Source: Gimesia sp. (GTDB lineage: Bacteria; Planctomycetota; Planctomycetia; Planctomycetales; Planctomycetaceae). Taken from it: 61,586 bases of DNA. Below the pieces are notes generated by a model. The model made no database searches. It saw nothing but the letters and a program-made list of their open reading frames with translations, and was not told the origin of the DNA. Below, one piece after another: positions 9,696 through 19,403 of the stretch. The position numbers and the translations under genes are program-made. The first letter of the stretch is position 1, and each line of letters opens with the position of its first letter. The DNA lies in the NCBI GenBank assembly GCA_002706765.1, contig PAJV01000024.1:1-61586 (forward strand). The letters run 5' to 3'.

Positions 9696-10843
9696 TTGGA
9701 TTGCTGCTCCAGAATGGGGCGCAGTACCTTTTCGAACGCATTTGCCTGTCGGAAGAAGCCGAGGTCCGTCGGATGAGAACTGTCGACGGTATCTTCACTG
9801 TCGTCTCCCAGCAGGGTCTCGCCTTCCAGGTAATACAGGTTTTTGACGCCTTCCTGCTTCAGTTTTTCATAGGCTTTCCTGAGGGCTTCCCGACTGGTGC
9901 GGTGTCGTTCCTGGCTGCTCTTTTTAAGATAGGCGTTTGAATACGTCCGGTCTTCCACCAGCAGGATGGGAGTATCCGGATGGGCGGCTCGGAGTGTTTT
10001 GACCAGCGGTTCGGTTTCCCGGGCGACGGTCTCAGCCGTCACGTTGGGCAGGCAGTCCATGATGAATACGCTGGCATCCAGTTCAGCGACCAGTTTGGAT
10101 ACTTCTGGTTCCATGCGACCATTGCCGGAAACCCCGAGATTGATCACGGGGCGATCCAGGCGACGGCCCAGGATGGCGGTATGAACCATGCCGGTCCGTG
10201 AGGCACAGCCTCCCTGCGTGATCGACGTTCCCCAGAAGACGAGCGGCTTGTCTTTGCCTGCTTCGCGGGGCGGCGCTTTCCAGAGGTGGCTGGTTTCGGG
10301 AATGCCAATTTCGACGGATTCGACACCGTTGTAAAGTGGCAGGTAGAGCATGTATTCGCGTTTGCCGGGAATCAGGTCTGAGATCAGAGTCGCATTGTTT
10401 TCCTGTTTTGATGGTTTACCCACCGCCAGCCAGCGCCATTTGCCTGATTCGGTTTTCACGTACAGGTCCAGCCCGCTGACACCTGTTGCCGCCATATGCG
10501 GCATGGCGATATTGGCAGAAGTCAGTTTCCATTTCGCTTTAATAGTGGTGGCGTCGGTGACAAAGCGAACGGCGATGCCTGCGGAATGTTTACTGAGTGA
10601 CCAGACGGGAGGCCGCACAACTCCTTTGGCTTTGGCAGGCAGACGATTAAAAAAGGCTTCTGTGTCTGTCCAGCCTTTGCCTTCCACGCCCAGGTTTTTG
10701 ATGTCGAACCAGTGGGTCTTGTCTTTTTTATCAACGGTGAAATCACTAAATGGTTTGGACTCGGCGGATTTCAATTCGTTCAGAGAGCAGATGCAAAGCA
10801 GGGCTGAAAGGACTAGCCCGACAGATGTTTGTTTCAATGTCAT
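9692..10843 (-). CDS. SGNH/GDSL-family hydrolase with N-terminal GxDLY domain
   Basis: The start at 10843 (ATG with GGGAAA upstream) is preferred over an upstream TTG, giving 383 residues with a signal peptide ending near LKSAES. Residues about 40-190 form a beta-rich domain containing GLDLYV, the hallmark of the GxDLY domain. The catalytic part has block I as GTSITQGG (Ser207), GVSGNGRMEPE as the glycine/asparagine blocks, and DSSHPTDLG near the end supplying Asp and His. This is a periplasmic esterase, probably acting on acyl groups of carbohydrates. It overlaps the downstream VCBS lipoprotein gene by 4 bases. Confidence 0.9.
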   Translation of the reverse strand: MTLKQTSVGLVLSALLCICSLNELKSAESKPFSDFTVDKKDKTHWFDIKNLGVEGKGWTDTEAFFNRLPAKAKGVVRPPVWSLSKHSAGIAVRFVTDATTIKAKWKLTSANIAMPHMAATGVSGLDLYVKTESGKWRWLAVGKPSKQENNATLISDLIPGKREYMLYLPLYNGVESVEIGIPETSHLWKAPPREAGKDKPLVFWGTSITQGGCASRTGMVHTAILGRRLDRPVINLGVSGNGRMEPEVSKLVAELDASVFIMDCLPNVTAETVARETEPLVKTLRAAHPDTPILLVEDRTYSNAYLKKSSQERHRTSREALRKAYEKLKQEGVKNLYYLEGETLLGDDSEDTVDSSHPTDLGFFRQANAFEKVLRPILEQQSK

Positions 10844-11016
10844 GATATTTCCCGTTCTCAACTCAAAGGCTGTAAATCACCTGTTGCGGTGGCTATATAT
10901 TCTTAATTCATCTTAACAGCAGTGATTCACAAAAAGAAAGTTGAGAGCAGGAAATGCAGGGAAAAATCGATTTCGGGCTGGCGTTGCTGAAACGGATTGT
11001 AAACCGGAATGGACAC

Positions 11017-11050
11017 TAAAAAAGAGTGGATCCCAAGGGAGATCCACTCT
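11017..11050 (-). terminator. Intrinsic terminator of the first DUF1559 gene
   Basis: A perfect 10-base stem (AGAGTGGATC against GATCCACTCT) is followed on the minus strand by TTTTTTAG. It lies about 34 bases beyond the stop codon of the minus-strand DUF1559 gene. Confidence 0.85.
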
Positions 11051-11083
11051 GAGGATTTGGTGATTGCTGTTACGAAACAGGCT

Positions 11084-12088
11084 CTAAAATTCCCCGAGGA
11101 CTTCTCCGTTACTGCGGGTGCCCAGTGCGCGCCAGATATCGAGCGAAATATTTTCGCTGATTGTTCTGACAGAGCCATCGACGAGGACCGCATTGACGAC
11201 ACCCGTGTGATAACTGCGTGCTGTAATAATGGCATAGGTGGGTGAGCCGGCGCTGCCGTCCTTTCCTTCCTGCCACGAATTGAAGTCGGCGTCGTACTCG
11301 GTTCCGCCGCTGGTATAAGGCACATAAGTATTAGGGTTCAGCGTGACAGTGAAACCGGTATGGTGGACGCGGCCATCAGGCCATTCGGTGTGGCCGGTAT
11401 CGGTTTTGAAGTCAGCACCCGAGGCAACAATCGTGGCGGCAGCAGAAGCACTGCCTGGAATCGTGGTTGTGGAAGGGCCCCCGTTACGGGTATAGGGCTG
11501 CCAGCCTTTCACTTCGGCGGCCAGCAGGGTATTACTCGTGCCATCTAGAAAGGAAGCCATGCCCAGGCTGGCGTTCGGATAAAAGGCGCCGTTGCCACTG
11601 CTGCCATTCGTGGGATCGTAGACGAACCAGGTTCCATAATTGAAACCATAGTTGGTGGGATAGAGTTTCACCTTTCCGCTACCCGGATCGCGGACACGGT
11701 CGCTGTTCGGATCACTGGGGCAGGCATAGACTGGGATTTTAAGACCATCGATGGCGGTCTGGAAATCCCAGGCGATGGAGAGATCGACGTTGTTATAAAG
11801 ATTACCCTGTTCCAGGAGTGGGAGGATTCGGCCATGCACGCCCCAGGAGCCGTTGTTACCCGTAGAAGAGACAGACAGATCCACGCTTGCCCCGGGAGGC
11901 AGGTAACGATAGCTGCTGACATAATTGTGAACGGCGAGGCCCAGCTGTTTGAGATGGTTTTTACATTGAGTACGGCGGGCTGCTTCACGAGCCTGCTGGA
12001 CGGCGGGGAGTAACAGGGCGATCAAAATTGCGATGATGGCGATCACCACCAGCAATTCGATCAGGGTAAATCCACGTCTGGTGCGCAT
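11084..12088 (-). CDS. DUF1559 prepilin-like protein
   Basis: The 334-residue protein starts with a type IV prepilin/pseudopilin leader: a short basic segment, the cleavage site G-FTLIE, and a hydrophobic helix ([18 protein letters not shown]). The [20 protein letters not shown] segment follows, as in planctomycete DUF1559 proteins. Near the C terminus is the family signature with a His and VLVDGSVR. These proteins are numerous in Planctomycetota and are presumed to be exported by a type II/IV pilus-like machine; individual roles are unknown. The start has AGGA 8 bases upstream. A promoter candidate lies at 12134-12162 and a terminator at 11017-11050, so it is a single-gene unit. Confidence 0.93.
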   Translation of the reverse strand: MRTRRGFTLIELLVVIAIIAILIALLLPAVQQAREAARRTQCKNHLKQLGLAVHNYVSSYRYLPPGASVDLSVSSTGNNGSWGVHGRILPLLEQGNLYNNVDLSIAWDFQTAIDGLKIPVYACPSDPNSDRVRDPGSGKVKLYPTNYGFNYGTWFVYDPTNGSSGNGAFYPNASLGMASFLDGTSNTLLAAEVKGWQPYTRNGGPSTTTIPGSASAAATIVASGADFKTDTGHTEWPDGRVHHTGFTVTLNPNTYVPYTSGGTEYDADFNSWQEGKDGSAGSPTYAIITARSYHTGVVNAVLVDGSVRTISENISLDIWRALGTRSNGEVLGEF

Positions 12089-12485
12089 GTTAAAATTCCT
12101 GCTTACTTTGTAGTCGGATAGTTTGAGTCCTGTATTATAGCCGCAAACGACGTTCCCAAGTAGTCGTTTTCACTAGAATATGTATTCTGTTCAAGATGCT
12201 ATGCCTGATTTCAGTTGGGAATAAAGTGCTCCGAAGAACGGAGCAATTGTGCGTGTCGGATGCATCGACAGGCGTGGCGAAATTTGCGACAGGTTGTTGG
12301 GTGCGGGGAAGGGTGATTTGAAAGCACCGCGAAAGAGGTTCGAATTGAAAAATACTGACCGAACTGATTGGTTGAATGTGTTTTATGGTCTGGGTTTATC
12401 ATAAAATGGATCAATCTCTGGAAGCTGACTCGTCTGCAGTCTGTTTCTTTGAATTTCAGTTCATTCACAGAAAGTCAATCGATCG
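12089..12485. other. Divergent intergenic region, 397 bases
   Basis: This gap separates the minus-strand DUF1559 gene from the plus-strand sensor kinase gene. It holds the DUF1559 promoter candidate (12134-12162). Towards the kinase I see only a weak sigma-70-like pair, TTGAAT at 12372 and TATCAT at 12397 with 19 bases between. No small gene or convincing repeat was found. Confidence 0.5.
12134..12162 (-). promoter_or_regulatory. Sigma-70-like promoter candidate for the DUF1559 gene
   Basis: On the minus strand a perfect TATAAT -10 box (12139 to 12134) has a poor -35 (TACTTG) 17 bases upstream. Transcription would start about 39 bases before the ATG at 12088. Confidence 0.45.
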
Positions 12486-13913
12486 ATGCGCTGGCCGTTG
12501 CGGTACCAGATTCTGATTCCAATGGTGGGGATCATGGTCTGTGCGATTATCGGAGTGACTTCTCTGCACGCGTGGCTGGCCACCAATCAGATCAAAATGC
12601 AGATCCGGGATCAGTTTCGCCAGATTGCACATACCCTGAATGAGGCCACGTTTCCATTAACGGCGGCAGTGTTGAACCAGACCAAAGGATTGTCGGGAGC
12701 TGACTTTGTGCTGGTGGATCAGGAAAACAAGGTGCTCTCTTCGACACGACCAGATTTTATTCCTGCGGCAGTCAGGCAGAATCCTCCGGACTGGAACCAG
12801 TTGCAGATTTCGGATGTGATGGAAACCGGAGATACCCATTTTTTTCATGCCGTCGTCAAGATTCATCAGCGGGCGCGGACGGGTGAATTGCGATATTTAC
12901 ACATATATTACCCGGTCAAAGCGTATCGGGAAGCTTTATCCAATGCCATTTATCCTTCGTTAGTGGCAGGCAGCATCGCGCTGATTGTTGTGGCGGTACT
13001 GGCAACTGTCATTGCCGGCAGGGTGACGCGTCCGTTGCAGCGACTTGATCGTAAAGTGGCTCAGATTGCCCGTGGGGATTTTCAGCCGATGGTGCTGCCA
13101 GTTCGAAACGACGAAATTCGTGATCTGAGTATTTCCATTAACCAGATGGCGGAGTTGCTGGGAGATTATGAAGACGAAGTCAAACGGAGTGAGCGGCTGA
13201 AAACACTGGGTCAGTTGCGCGGCGCGATTGCGCATCAACTGCGGAATGCGGTGACGGGCTGCCGGATAGCACTGGATTTGTATCTGCGGAAATGTGCCGA
13301 CAGTGAGCAGGATGAAACTCTGCAGGTCGCCAATCGTCAGCTCTGTATGATCGAACAATATCTCCAGAGTTTTCTGGAGAATAAAGCCGGGCACTTTTCC
13401 AGTTTTGAACCGGTGTTTCTGAATGAGATCGTGGACAAACTGATGAGTCTGCTGGAGCCGACAGCGCGGCATGCAGGAATCCAGCTCATCAATGAATCGG
13501 CAGGAGAACCATTAACCGTCCAGGGGGATGCGGAATCTCTGGAGCAGCTTATGTCGAACCTGATTCTGAATGCCATCGAAGCAACACTGCTATCGAACAC
13601 GGAATCAGATTCTCCAGGTGAGTCCGATTCAGAAGTCCGGCTGAAACTGTTCCCAGGTGGTCCGGAGTCTGTTATTTTAGAGGTGGCAGATACCGGGCCG
13701 GGGCCAGAGGCGGCCATAGTCAATAAAATGTTTGAACCCCTGGTGACGGCCAAAAAAGACGGAACCGGCCTGGGGCTGTTTGTCGCCAGGGAAATCGTAC
13801 AGAATCATGGCGGACAGCTTCACTGGGAACGTCGAGGTCAGCAGACCTGTTTTATCGTAGAGTTACCTGTCATTCAGGTGGAGAACACGTGTGTCGAAAT
13901 TACTGATCGTTGA
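12486..13913 (+). CDS. NtrB-like sensor histidine kinase
   Basis: The 475-residue protein has two membrane segments (about residues 8-30 and 155-178) bracketing a periplasmic sensing region. A HAMP domain (TRPLQRLDRKVAQIARGDF, about 180-230) and a histidine-kinase core follow. The phosphorylated residue is probably His250 in AHQLRNAVTG. The ATPase domain shows an N box (LILNAIEA), G1 (DTGPG) and G2 (GTGLGLFVAREIV). The gene overlaps the start of the sigma-54 response regulator gene by 23 bases, so the two form a two-component pair. The signal sensed is not apparent. The ATG at 12486 lacks a strong ribosome binding site. Confidence 0.92.
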   Translation: MRWPLRYQILIPMVGIMVCAIIGVTSLHAWLATNQIKMQIRDQFRQIAHTLNEATFPLTAAVLNQTKGLSGADFVLVDQENKVLSSTRPDFIPAAVRQNPPDWNQLQISDVMETGDTHFFHAVVKIHQRARTGELRYLHIYYPVKAYREALSNAIYPSLVAGSIALIVVAVLATVIAGRVTRPLQRLDRKVAQIARGDFQPMVLPVRNDEIRDLSISINQMAELLGDYEDEVKRSERLKTLGQLRGAIAHQLRNAVTGCRIALDLYLRKCADSEQDETLQVANRQLCMIEQYLQSFLENKAGHFSSFEPVFLNEIVDKLMSLLEPTARHAGIQLINESAGEPLTVQGDAESLEQLMSNLILNAIEATLLSNTESDSPGESDSEVRLKLFPGGPESVILEVADTGPGPEAAIVNKMFEPLVTAKKDGTGLGLFVAREIVQNHGGQLHWERRGQQTCFIVELPVIQVENTCVEITDR

Positions 13914-15303
13914 TGACGAAGAGTCGATCTGCTGGGGGCTGAGCCAGCTGGGTGAAAGTCTCGGCCATCAGGTTCGCATGGCATCGTCTGCGGAACAGGC
14001 CTTGAAATTTGCAGAAGAAGATCGTCCGGATGTGGTGGTCATGGATGTGCGTCTGCCCGGCATGGACGGGTTGACGGCGATGGAGGGACTGTATGATCGC
14101 ATTGGATCTGTTCCGGTGATTGTCATTACGGCGTATGGTGATTTACAGACTGCAGTGGAAGCGGTGCGAAAAGGCGCTTTTGACTATATTGTCAAACCCT
14201 TTGATCTGAATCAGATGGAACGGGTGCTTGAGAAAGCCATTGATGAATCCCAACGTGATGAACTGACGCCGGGCGAACCGCGGCAGGTGGATGGGCTGGT
14301 AGGTTCAACGCCCGAGATGCAGAATGTGTTCAAGTCGATTGCGCTGGTGGCGGGCTCGGAAGCGAGTGTGTTGCTCTCGGGAGAAAGTGGAACGGGGAAA
14401 GAGCTGGCAGCCCAGGCGATCCATCGCTTCAGCGACCGTTCAGCAGGGCCGTTCGTCGCGGTCAATATTGCTTCACTGAGTGAGGGCCTGGCAGAAAGTG
14501 AACTGTTTGGGCACGCACAGGGTGCATTCACCAGCGCGGAATCAGCGCGGGTGGGTTTTCTGGAGCAGGCGGACCAGGGAACCCTGTTTCTGGATGAAGT
14601 CGCCGACATTCCGCTGGCGATTCAGATCAAGCTGCTGCGTGCACTGGAAGAGGGAGAAGTCTTACCTGTCGGCTCGAATCAGCGGGTGAAAACCAGCTTT
14701 CGAGTGATCGCCGCCACCCATCGCAACCTGGAGACATTGATCAAGCAGGGAAAATTTCGACACGATCTCTATTTCCGCCTGTGTACATTTCAGATTGAGA
14801 TTCCCCCGCTGCGAAAGCGGGTGGCCGACATTCGTGTGCTGGCGGAATTTTTTCTGGAGCGGTTCGTAGATCGGCAGACGGGGATGCAGCATCGACTGAC
14901 ATCAGAAACAGTTGCGGAACTCGAACGGCGTCCGTGGTATGGCAATGTGCGGGAATTGCGGAATGCGATTGAACATGCGGCATTGCGGGCACGTGGTGGA
15001 ACGATCCTGCCAGATGATCTGCCGGCAGCGGTGTCGCAGTCGTTTCTGGGGATGGGTGAAACTTCTCCAGGGTCGGAAGCAGAGATCGGGGTGCTGTTGA
15101 AAGCGTGGGCGGAAGCACAGCTGAGGGATCCGGAACAGGCTGCTAATATTTATGAACAGCTGCTGGCGTTGATTGAGCCTCCCGTAATGGAAGTCGCACT
15201 GGAAAAATTTCATGGCCAATGTGCGCCTGCAGCGCGATGTCTGGGCTTGCATCGGACCACGTTGAGTAAGAAACTGAAACAATACGGAATCGAAAACAGC
15301 TGA
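13891..15303 (+). CDS. NtrC-family sigma-54-dependent response regulator with GAFTSA loop
   Basis: The GTG start is inside the kinase gene and is supported by the receiver beginning MSKLLIVDDEES. The receiver phospho-acceptor is Asp52 (VVVMDVRLPGMDG), with Lys102 in VKPF. The AAA+ domain has Walker A GESGTGKE (163-171) and Walker B TLFLDEV (231-237). The sigma-54 contact loop reads GAFTSA (211-216) instead of the canonical GAFTGA. The C terminus is a Fis-type helix-turn-helix (AARCLGLHRTTLSKKLKQYG). It should activate sigma-54 promoters once phosphorylated by the adjacent kinase. Target genes are unknown. Confidence 0.93.
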   Translation: MSKLLIVDDEESICWGLSQLGESLGHQVRMASSAEQALKFAEEDRPDVVVMDVRLPGMDGLTAMEGLYDRIGSVPVIVITAYGDLQTAVEAVRKGAFDYIVKPFDLNQMERVLEKAIDESQRDELTPGEPRQVDGLVGSTPEMQNVFKSIALVAGSEASVLLSGESGTGKELAAQAIHRFSDRSAGPFVAVNIASLSEGLAESELFGHAQGAFTSAESARVGFLEQADQGTLFLDEVADIPLAIQIKLLRALEEGEVLPVGSNQRVKTSFRVIAATHRNLETLIKQGKFRHDLYFRLCTFQIEIPPLRKRVADIRVLAEFFLERFVDRQTGMQHRLTSETVAELERRPWYGNVRELRNAIEHAALRARGGTILPDDLPAAVSQSFLGMGETSPGSEAEIGVLLKAWAEAQLRDPEQAANIYEQLLALIEPPVMEVALEKFHGQCAPAARCLGLHRTTLSKKLKQYGIENS

Positions 15304-15328
15304 AACACATCTTGTGAGGAATTTCAAC

Positions 15329-16828
15329 ATGCCACTGAGGTCGCGCTGCACGTTAATGTTGATGCTCATCGTCTCTGTTGTGCTGACAGACATCAAATTG
15401 TCCGCCGCAGAAACAGCGAAGCAGAAAAAGCCGTTAAACTTTGTGTTTATTCTGGTGGACGACCTGGGGTATATGGATGTGGGGTGCAATAACCCGCAGA
15501 CTTTTTATGAAACGCCGCACATCAATCAGCTGGCGAAGACCGGTATGCGATTTACTAACGGGTACGCCGCCAATCCGGTCTGCAGTCCGACGCGCTACAG
15601 TATTATGACAGGAAAATATCCGACGCGTGTGGATGCGACGAACTTCTTTTCCGGCAAACGCGCGGGGAAATTTCTACCGGCTCCCCTCAACGATCAGATG
15701 CCGTTAAGCGAAATAACGATTGCGGAAGCACTCAAGGAACACGGGTATTCCACATTTTTCGCTGGTAAGTGGCATCTGGGGCCTACGGAAGAGTACTGGC
15801 CTGAAAAGCAGGGGTTCGATATCAACCGTGGTGGCTGGCATCGTGGTGGACCTTATGGCGGGGGGAAATATTTCACGCCTTACGGTAACCCCCGCCTGGA
15901 AGATGGACCGCAGGGAGAACATCTGCCAGATCGTCTGGCGAGTGAGACGGCTCAGTTTATTGACGCACACCGCGATGAGCCTTTCTTCGCCTACCTTGCA
16001 TTTTATTCAGTGCATACGCCGTTGATGGGACCTGGCCCGCTGGTTACCAAATACAAAGAGAAAGCGAAACGCCTGGGACTGAACGGTCAACAGGAGTTTG
16101 CAGACGAAGAGCAGGTCTTTCCCGTTGATGAAAAACGACGCGTGCGGATTCTGCAGAATCATGCCGTGTATGCGGCGATGGTGGAGTCGATGGACAAAGC
16201 GGTCGGGAAGGTACTGCGTCAGCTGGAAGAGTCGGGAGTGGCAGAGAATACCGTGGTAATGCTCACAGCCGATAATGGGGGGCTGAGTACCTCGGAAGGT
16301 TCACCCACATCGAACTTACCTTTACGCGGCGGAAAAGGCTGGTTGTATGAAGGGGGAATTCGGGAAGTGTTCCTGATTCGCTGGCCGGGGGAGACTGCGC
16401 CGGGCAGTGTCAGTGATGAGCCCGTGATCACGACCGATTTTTATCCCACGATACTGGACCTGGCAGGGCTGCCTCTGAAGCCGAAACAACATCGGGACGG
16501 GGTGAGCCTGAAACCGGTGCTCCAGGAAAAGGAATCGCTGAAACGGGATGCGCTGTACTGGCATTACCCGCATTATTCCAATCAGGGCGGCATTCCCGGC
16601 GGTGCGATTCGTATCGGGGACTGGAAACTGATCGAGCGCTACGAAGACGGGCAGGTGCACCTGTATCACCTGAAAGACGATCTGGGAGAAAAACAGAATC
16701 TGGCGGCGAAGTATCCGGAACGTGTTGCGGCGATGCGCGAACAGCTTCACAGGTGGTACCTGGAGACCGATGCCAAATTTTTGCAGGCGAAACCCGGAGG
16801 TCCGGAACCCTGGCGCCCCGGTTCGTAA
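15329..16828 (+). CDS. Type I (formylglycine) sulfatase, secreted
   Basis: The ATG at 15329 has GAGGA 8 bases upstream and gives a signal peptide ending near KLSAAE; an in-frame GTG at 15314 is less likely. The 499-residue protein shows the sulfatase N terminus FILVDDLGYMD (metal-binding Asp44 and Asp45) and the signature CSPTRYSIMTG, in which Cys85 would be converted to formylglycine. GKWHLG and an ADNGG motif follow. It should hydrolyse sulfate esters, probably of algal polysaccharides, in the periplasm. An anaerobic or FGE-type maturase would be needed, and none is in this window. It starts 25 bases after the response regulator gene. Confidence 0.95.
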   Translation: MPLRSRCTLMLMLIVSVVLTDIKLSAAETAKQKKPLNFVFILVDDLGYMDVGCNNPQTFYETPHINQLAKTGMRFTNGYAANPVCSPTRYSIMTGKYPTRVDATNFFSGKRAGKFLPAPLNDQMPLSEITIAEALKEHGYSTFFAGKWHLGPTEEYWPEKQGFDINRGGWHRGGPYGGGKYFTPYGNPRLEDGPQGEHLPDRLASETAQFIDAHRDEPFFAYLAFYSVHTPLMGPGPLVTKYKEKAKRLGLNGQQEFADEEQVFPVDEKRRVRILQNHAVYAAMVESMDKAVGKVLRQLEESGVAENTVVMLTADNGGLSTSEGSPTSNLPLRGGKGWLYEGGIREVFLIRWPGETAPGSVSDEPVITTDFYPTILDLAGLPLKPKQHRDGVSLKPVLQEKESLKRDALYWHYPHYSNQGGIPGGAIRIGDWKLIERYEDGQVHLYHLKDDLGEKQNLAAKYPERVAAMREQLHRWYLETDAKFLQAKPGGPEPWRPGS

Positions 16829-16915
16829 CGGCTTGAAAATCTTCATGGAATATTCAAATTTGATTTTGATTCAGGGCAATTATTTTTGTGAGAGTGCTTT
16901 CATTTTGCTGTGATC

Positions 16916-16924
16916 TGCTATAAT
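16916..16924 (+). promoter_or_regulatory. Extended -10 promoter candidate for the moxR operon
   Basis: TGCTATAAT is an extended -10 element with a perfect TATAAT about 100 bases before the moxR ATG. No good -35 is present, which is compatible with an extended -10 promoter. Confidence 0.45.
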
Positions 16925-17023
16925 TGAAGAGATCCCTTGCCTTTGTGATGGAACACACGAATCGAAGATTCGATTTGAATCTGCATTTCCCTGATCACTC
17001 AGAATAAATGGTTGAGAAGTCGT

Positions 17024-17986
17024 ATGGCGCAGTCCACTTTGCCGGAGCAGAGCGAAAAATACGTTCAGAAATTAAGCCTGTTAAGAAAAAATCTGAGCAG
17101 CGTCATACGGGGAAAATCAGAGAGCATCGACATGATGATGGTGGCGTTGCTCTCCAACGGCTCAGTCCTGATGGAAGATGTACCCGGGACCGGAAAAACC
17201 ACGCTGGCCAAAGCGCTGGCCCGCTCACTGGATGTCCCCTTCAACCGGGTGCAGTTTACCCCCGATTTACTGCCGACCGATATTCTCGGTTCCTCGATTT
17301 ATAATCCCGTGGATGGCACGTTTCATTTTCGCGAAGGACCGATTTTTTGTAATATTCTGCTGGCCGACGAAATCAACCGCGCTTCACCGCGGACTCAGTC
17401 AGCATTACTGGAAGCGATGAGTGAAGCACAGGCGACGATTGAAGGTGTGCGGTATCTGTTGCCTTCTCCCTTTTTTGTGCTGGCGACACAGAACCCGGTT
17501 GATTTTCACGGCACCTACCCGCTGCCCGAAGCGCAGCTGGACCGTTTTCTGATTCACCTGCAGCTGGGTTATCCGGATACGGAAAATGAAATTGACATTT
17601 TATTTTCGCAGTCCACAGAGCATCCGGTGGATCATCTGGAGCGGGTGTTGAATCATGAGGAAGTGGTTCAGATGCAGGACCAGGTAAAAACGGTACACGT
17701 CGATCAGAGTGTCGCTCGTTACATGATTGACCTGGTCAATGCCACGCGCAATGATCCGCGCTTGAAATTAGGCGTCAGCCCCCGGGGTTCGCTGATGCTG
17801 TTCCGGGCCTCCCAGGCAATCGCGTTCCTGAAAAATCGTAATTTTGTATTACCCGATGATGTGCAGCATATGGGAGAATATGTGCTGGCACATCGGTTGA
17901 TATTAACTTCGAAAGCCAAATACAGCAGTATTACCAAGCTGGATGTTGTGAAGGATATCGTGAGTAAAGTAAAAGTGCCTACGTAG
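17024..17986 (+). CDS. MoxR-family AAA+ ATPase
   Basis: The ATG at 17024 is chosen, giving 320 residues; an in-frame TTG lies at 17012. Walker A is EDVPGTGKTTLAKALA, the Walker B region is ILLADEINRASPRTQSALLEAMSE, and sensor 1 is FVLATQNPVDFHGTYPLPEAQLDRF, all typical of MoxR. MoxR ATPases act as chaperone-like remodellers, usually with the DUF58/VWA proteins encoded next to them. Here the DUF58 and transglutaminase genes follow, so a cell-envelope or protein maturation role is probable. The operon apparently starts at the extended -10 at 16916-16924. Confidence 0.95.
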   Translation: MAQSTLPEQSEKYVQKLSLLRKNLSSVIRGKSESIDMMMVALLSNGSVLMEDVPGTGKTTLAKALARSLDVPFNRVQFTPDLLPTDILGSSIYNPVDGTFHFREGPIFCNILLADEINRASPRTQSALLEAMSEAQATIEGVRYLLPSPFFVLATQNPVDFHGTYPLPEAQLDRFLIHLQLGYPDTENEIDILFSQSTEHPVDHLERVLNHEEVVQMQDQVKTVHVDQSVARYMIDLVNATRNDPRLKLGVSPRGSLMLFRASQAIAFLKNRNFVLPDDVQHMGEYVLAHRLILTSKAKYSSITKLDVVKDIVSKVKVPT

Positions 17987-18065
17987 CCCGATCGTGATTT
18001 ATCTGGGGCAAAGTGATGCGTGCGGAGGCATCCCGGATCTCTCAAAGTGAAACGTTGATTCAGTT

Positions 18066-19403
18066 ATGCATGTCTCGGAATACGATCCTTATTCATCAAA
18101 GATCAGGAAAAAAGATTCCTTTACCAATCGCCTGCTGCTCGTGCGGATGCACAAGCATTACTGGTATTACCGCATGACCTATCCGGGAAAGATCCTGCTG
18201 TTCGGATTCTTTCTGTCAGGCATTGGAACAATTTCCGTATCGGTCCCCATTTATAACCTGTTCAGCGTGTTGATGGCGCTGATCCTGGTGGATGGAATCG
18301 CTTCCTGGGTATTTCGACCCCGTTGCGATCTGAAGGGAGATTTTCCTGCCCAGACCACAGCCGGGCAGCCCGCGGTGGGAAATTTCACGGTGACGAACCG
18401 GGGCTGGTTACCCATTTATGATATGGCCGTCGCGTTTCGCTGGCTGGAACGACCGCTGTCGCAGACGGACCGCGATGATACCCTTGGCTATCTGCCCCGG
18501 GGTGAATCGGTCGATGTCACCGTTACCATCGATGCACCGCAGCGCGGCTTTTATGCGCTGCCTAAGCTGGGCGTGCATACGTTGTTTCCCTTTCATCTCA
18601 ACCGTTCCGGCAATGCAGCTTTACCTGGAAAATCATTGCTGGTGTTACCTGCCTTTCATCGCTTGAACAGTGTTGACCTGCCGGTGGGCAGTAAGTTCCA
18701 GCCGGGGGGAATCGCGCTGACTTCCAATGTGGGTGAATCTCCCGAGTATATTGGTAACCGTGAATATGTTCCGGGTGAGCCGGCCCGTCGTCTGGATTTT
18801 CGGTCGTGGGCGCGGCTGGGTAAGCCTGTGGTGCGAGAGTACCAGGAAGAATATTACTGCCGGATCGCATTGATTCTGGATACTTACATGCCCCCCGATC
18901 CGTGGCTGGTCGAGAAACTGAAATCAATTGGTCAGCGATATCAGCTGACTGCGACTGAGACGCCGCCGATGAATGCACTCGAGGCAGGAATCAGTCTGAC
19001 AGCTTCCATTGCAGACGCGTTATCGCGAGGCGAATATCTGATCGACCTGTTTGCTGCAGGTCCCGAGTTATACGTTTTTCGAGCTGGTCGGCATACGGCA
19101 CACTTTGATAATGTGCTGGAGATTCTGGCATGTGTCGACCGCTGCCTGGATGATCCGTTTGAGACCATTGGTCCGGCCGTATTTGAAGAATTGTCCAATG
19201 TTTCGACGGCCGTGTGCATCTTTCTGGACTGGGACACACAACGCGAACAGATGGCGCGTGCCGTGCTGGATTCCGGTTCCAGTCTGAAGACGATTATCAT
19301 TCACGATGGTGATACAACGCTTCCCTATAATGCGGATGAATTTGGACCTGCTTACCAGTTCACTCCGGATGAGATTGCGAAGGGGAAGGTGGAATCGTTA
19401 TGA
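18066..19403 (+). CDS. DUF58 domain membrane protein
   Basis: The 445-residue protein has two hydrophobic segments near residues 40-80 (ILLFGFFLSGIG and LFSVLMALILVDGIASW). A beta-rich region follows, then the DUF58 signature with YVPGEPARRLDFRSWARLG and VVREYQEE. DUF58 proteins have a VWA-like fold and work together with MoxR ATPases. The stop overlaps the start of the transglutaminase gene (ATGA, 4 bases), giving a coupled three-gene operon. The start at 18066 lacks a clear ribosome binding site; a later in-frame ATG exists near residue 28. Confidence 0.9.
   Translation: MHVSEYDPYSSKIRKKDSFTNRLLLVRMHKHYWYYRMTYPGKILLFGFFLSGIGTISVSVPIYNLFSVLMALILVDGIASWVFRPRCDLKGDFPAQTTAGQPAVGNFTVTNRGWLPIYDMAVAFRWLERPLSQTDRDDTLGYLPRGESVDVTVTIDAPQRGFYALPKLGVHTLFPFHLNRSGNAALPGKSLLVLPAFHRLNSVDLPVGSKFQPGGIALTSNVGESPEYIGNREYVPGEPARRLDFRSWARLGKPVVREYQEEYYCRIALILDTYMPPDPWLVEKLKSIGQRYQLTATETPPMNALEAGISLTASIADALSRGEYLIDLFAAGPELYVFRAGRHTAHFDNVLEILACVDRCLDDPFETIGPAVFEELSNVSTAVCIFLDWDTQREQMARAVLDSGSSLKTIIIHDGDTTLPYNADEFGPAYQFTPDEIAKGKVESL

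Noticed and set aside
12275-12287. TGGCGAAATTTGC upstream of the sensor kinase, sigma-54-like
   Set aside because: The GG-to-GC distance is two bases shorter than sigma-54 promoters tolerate.
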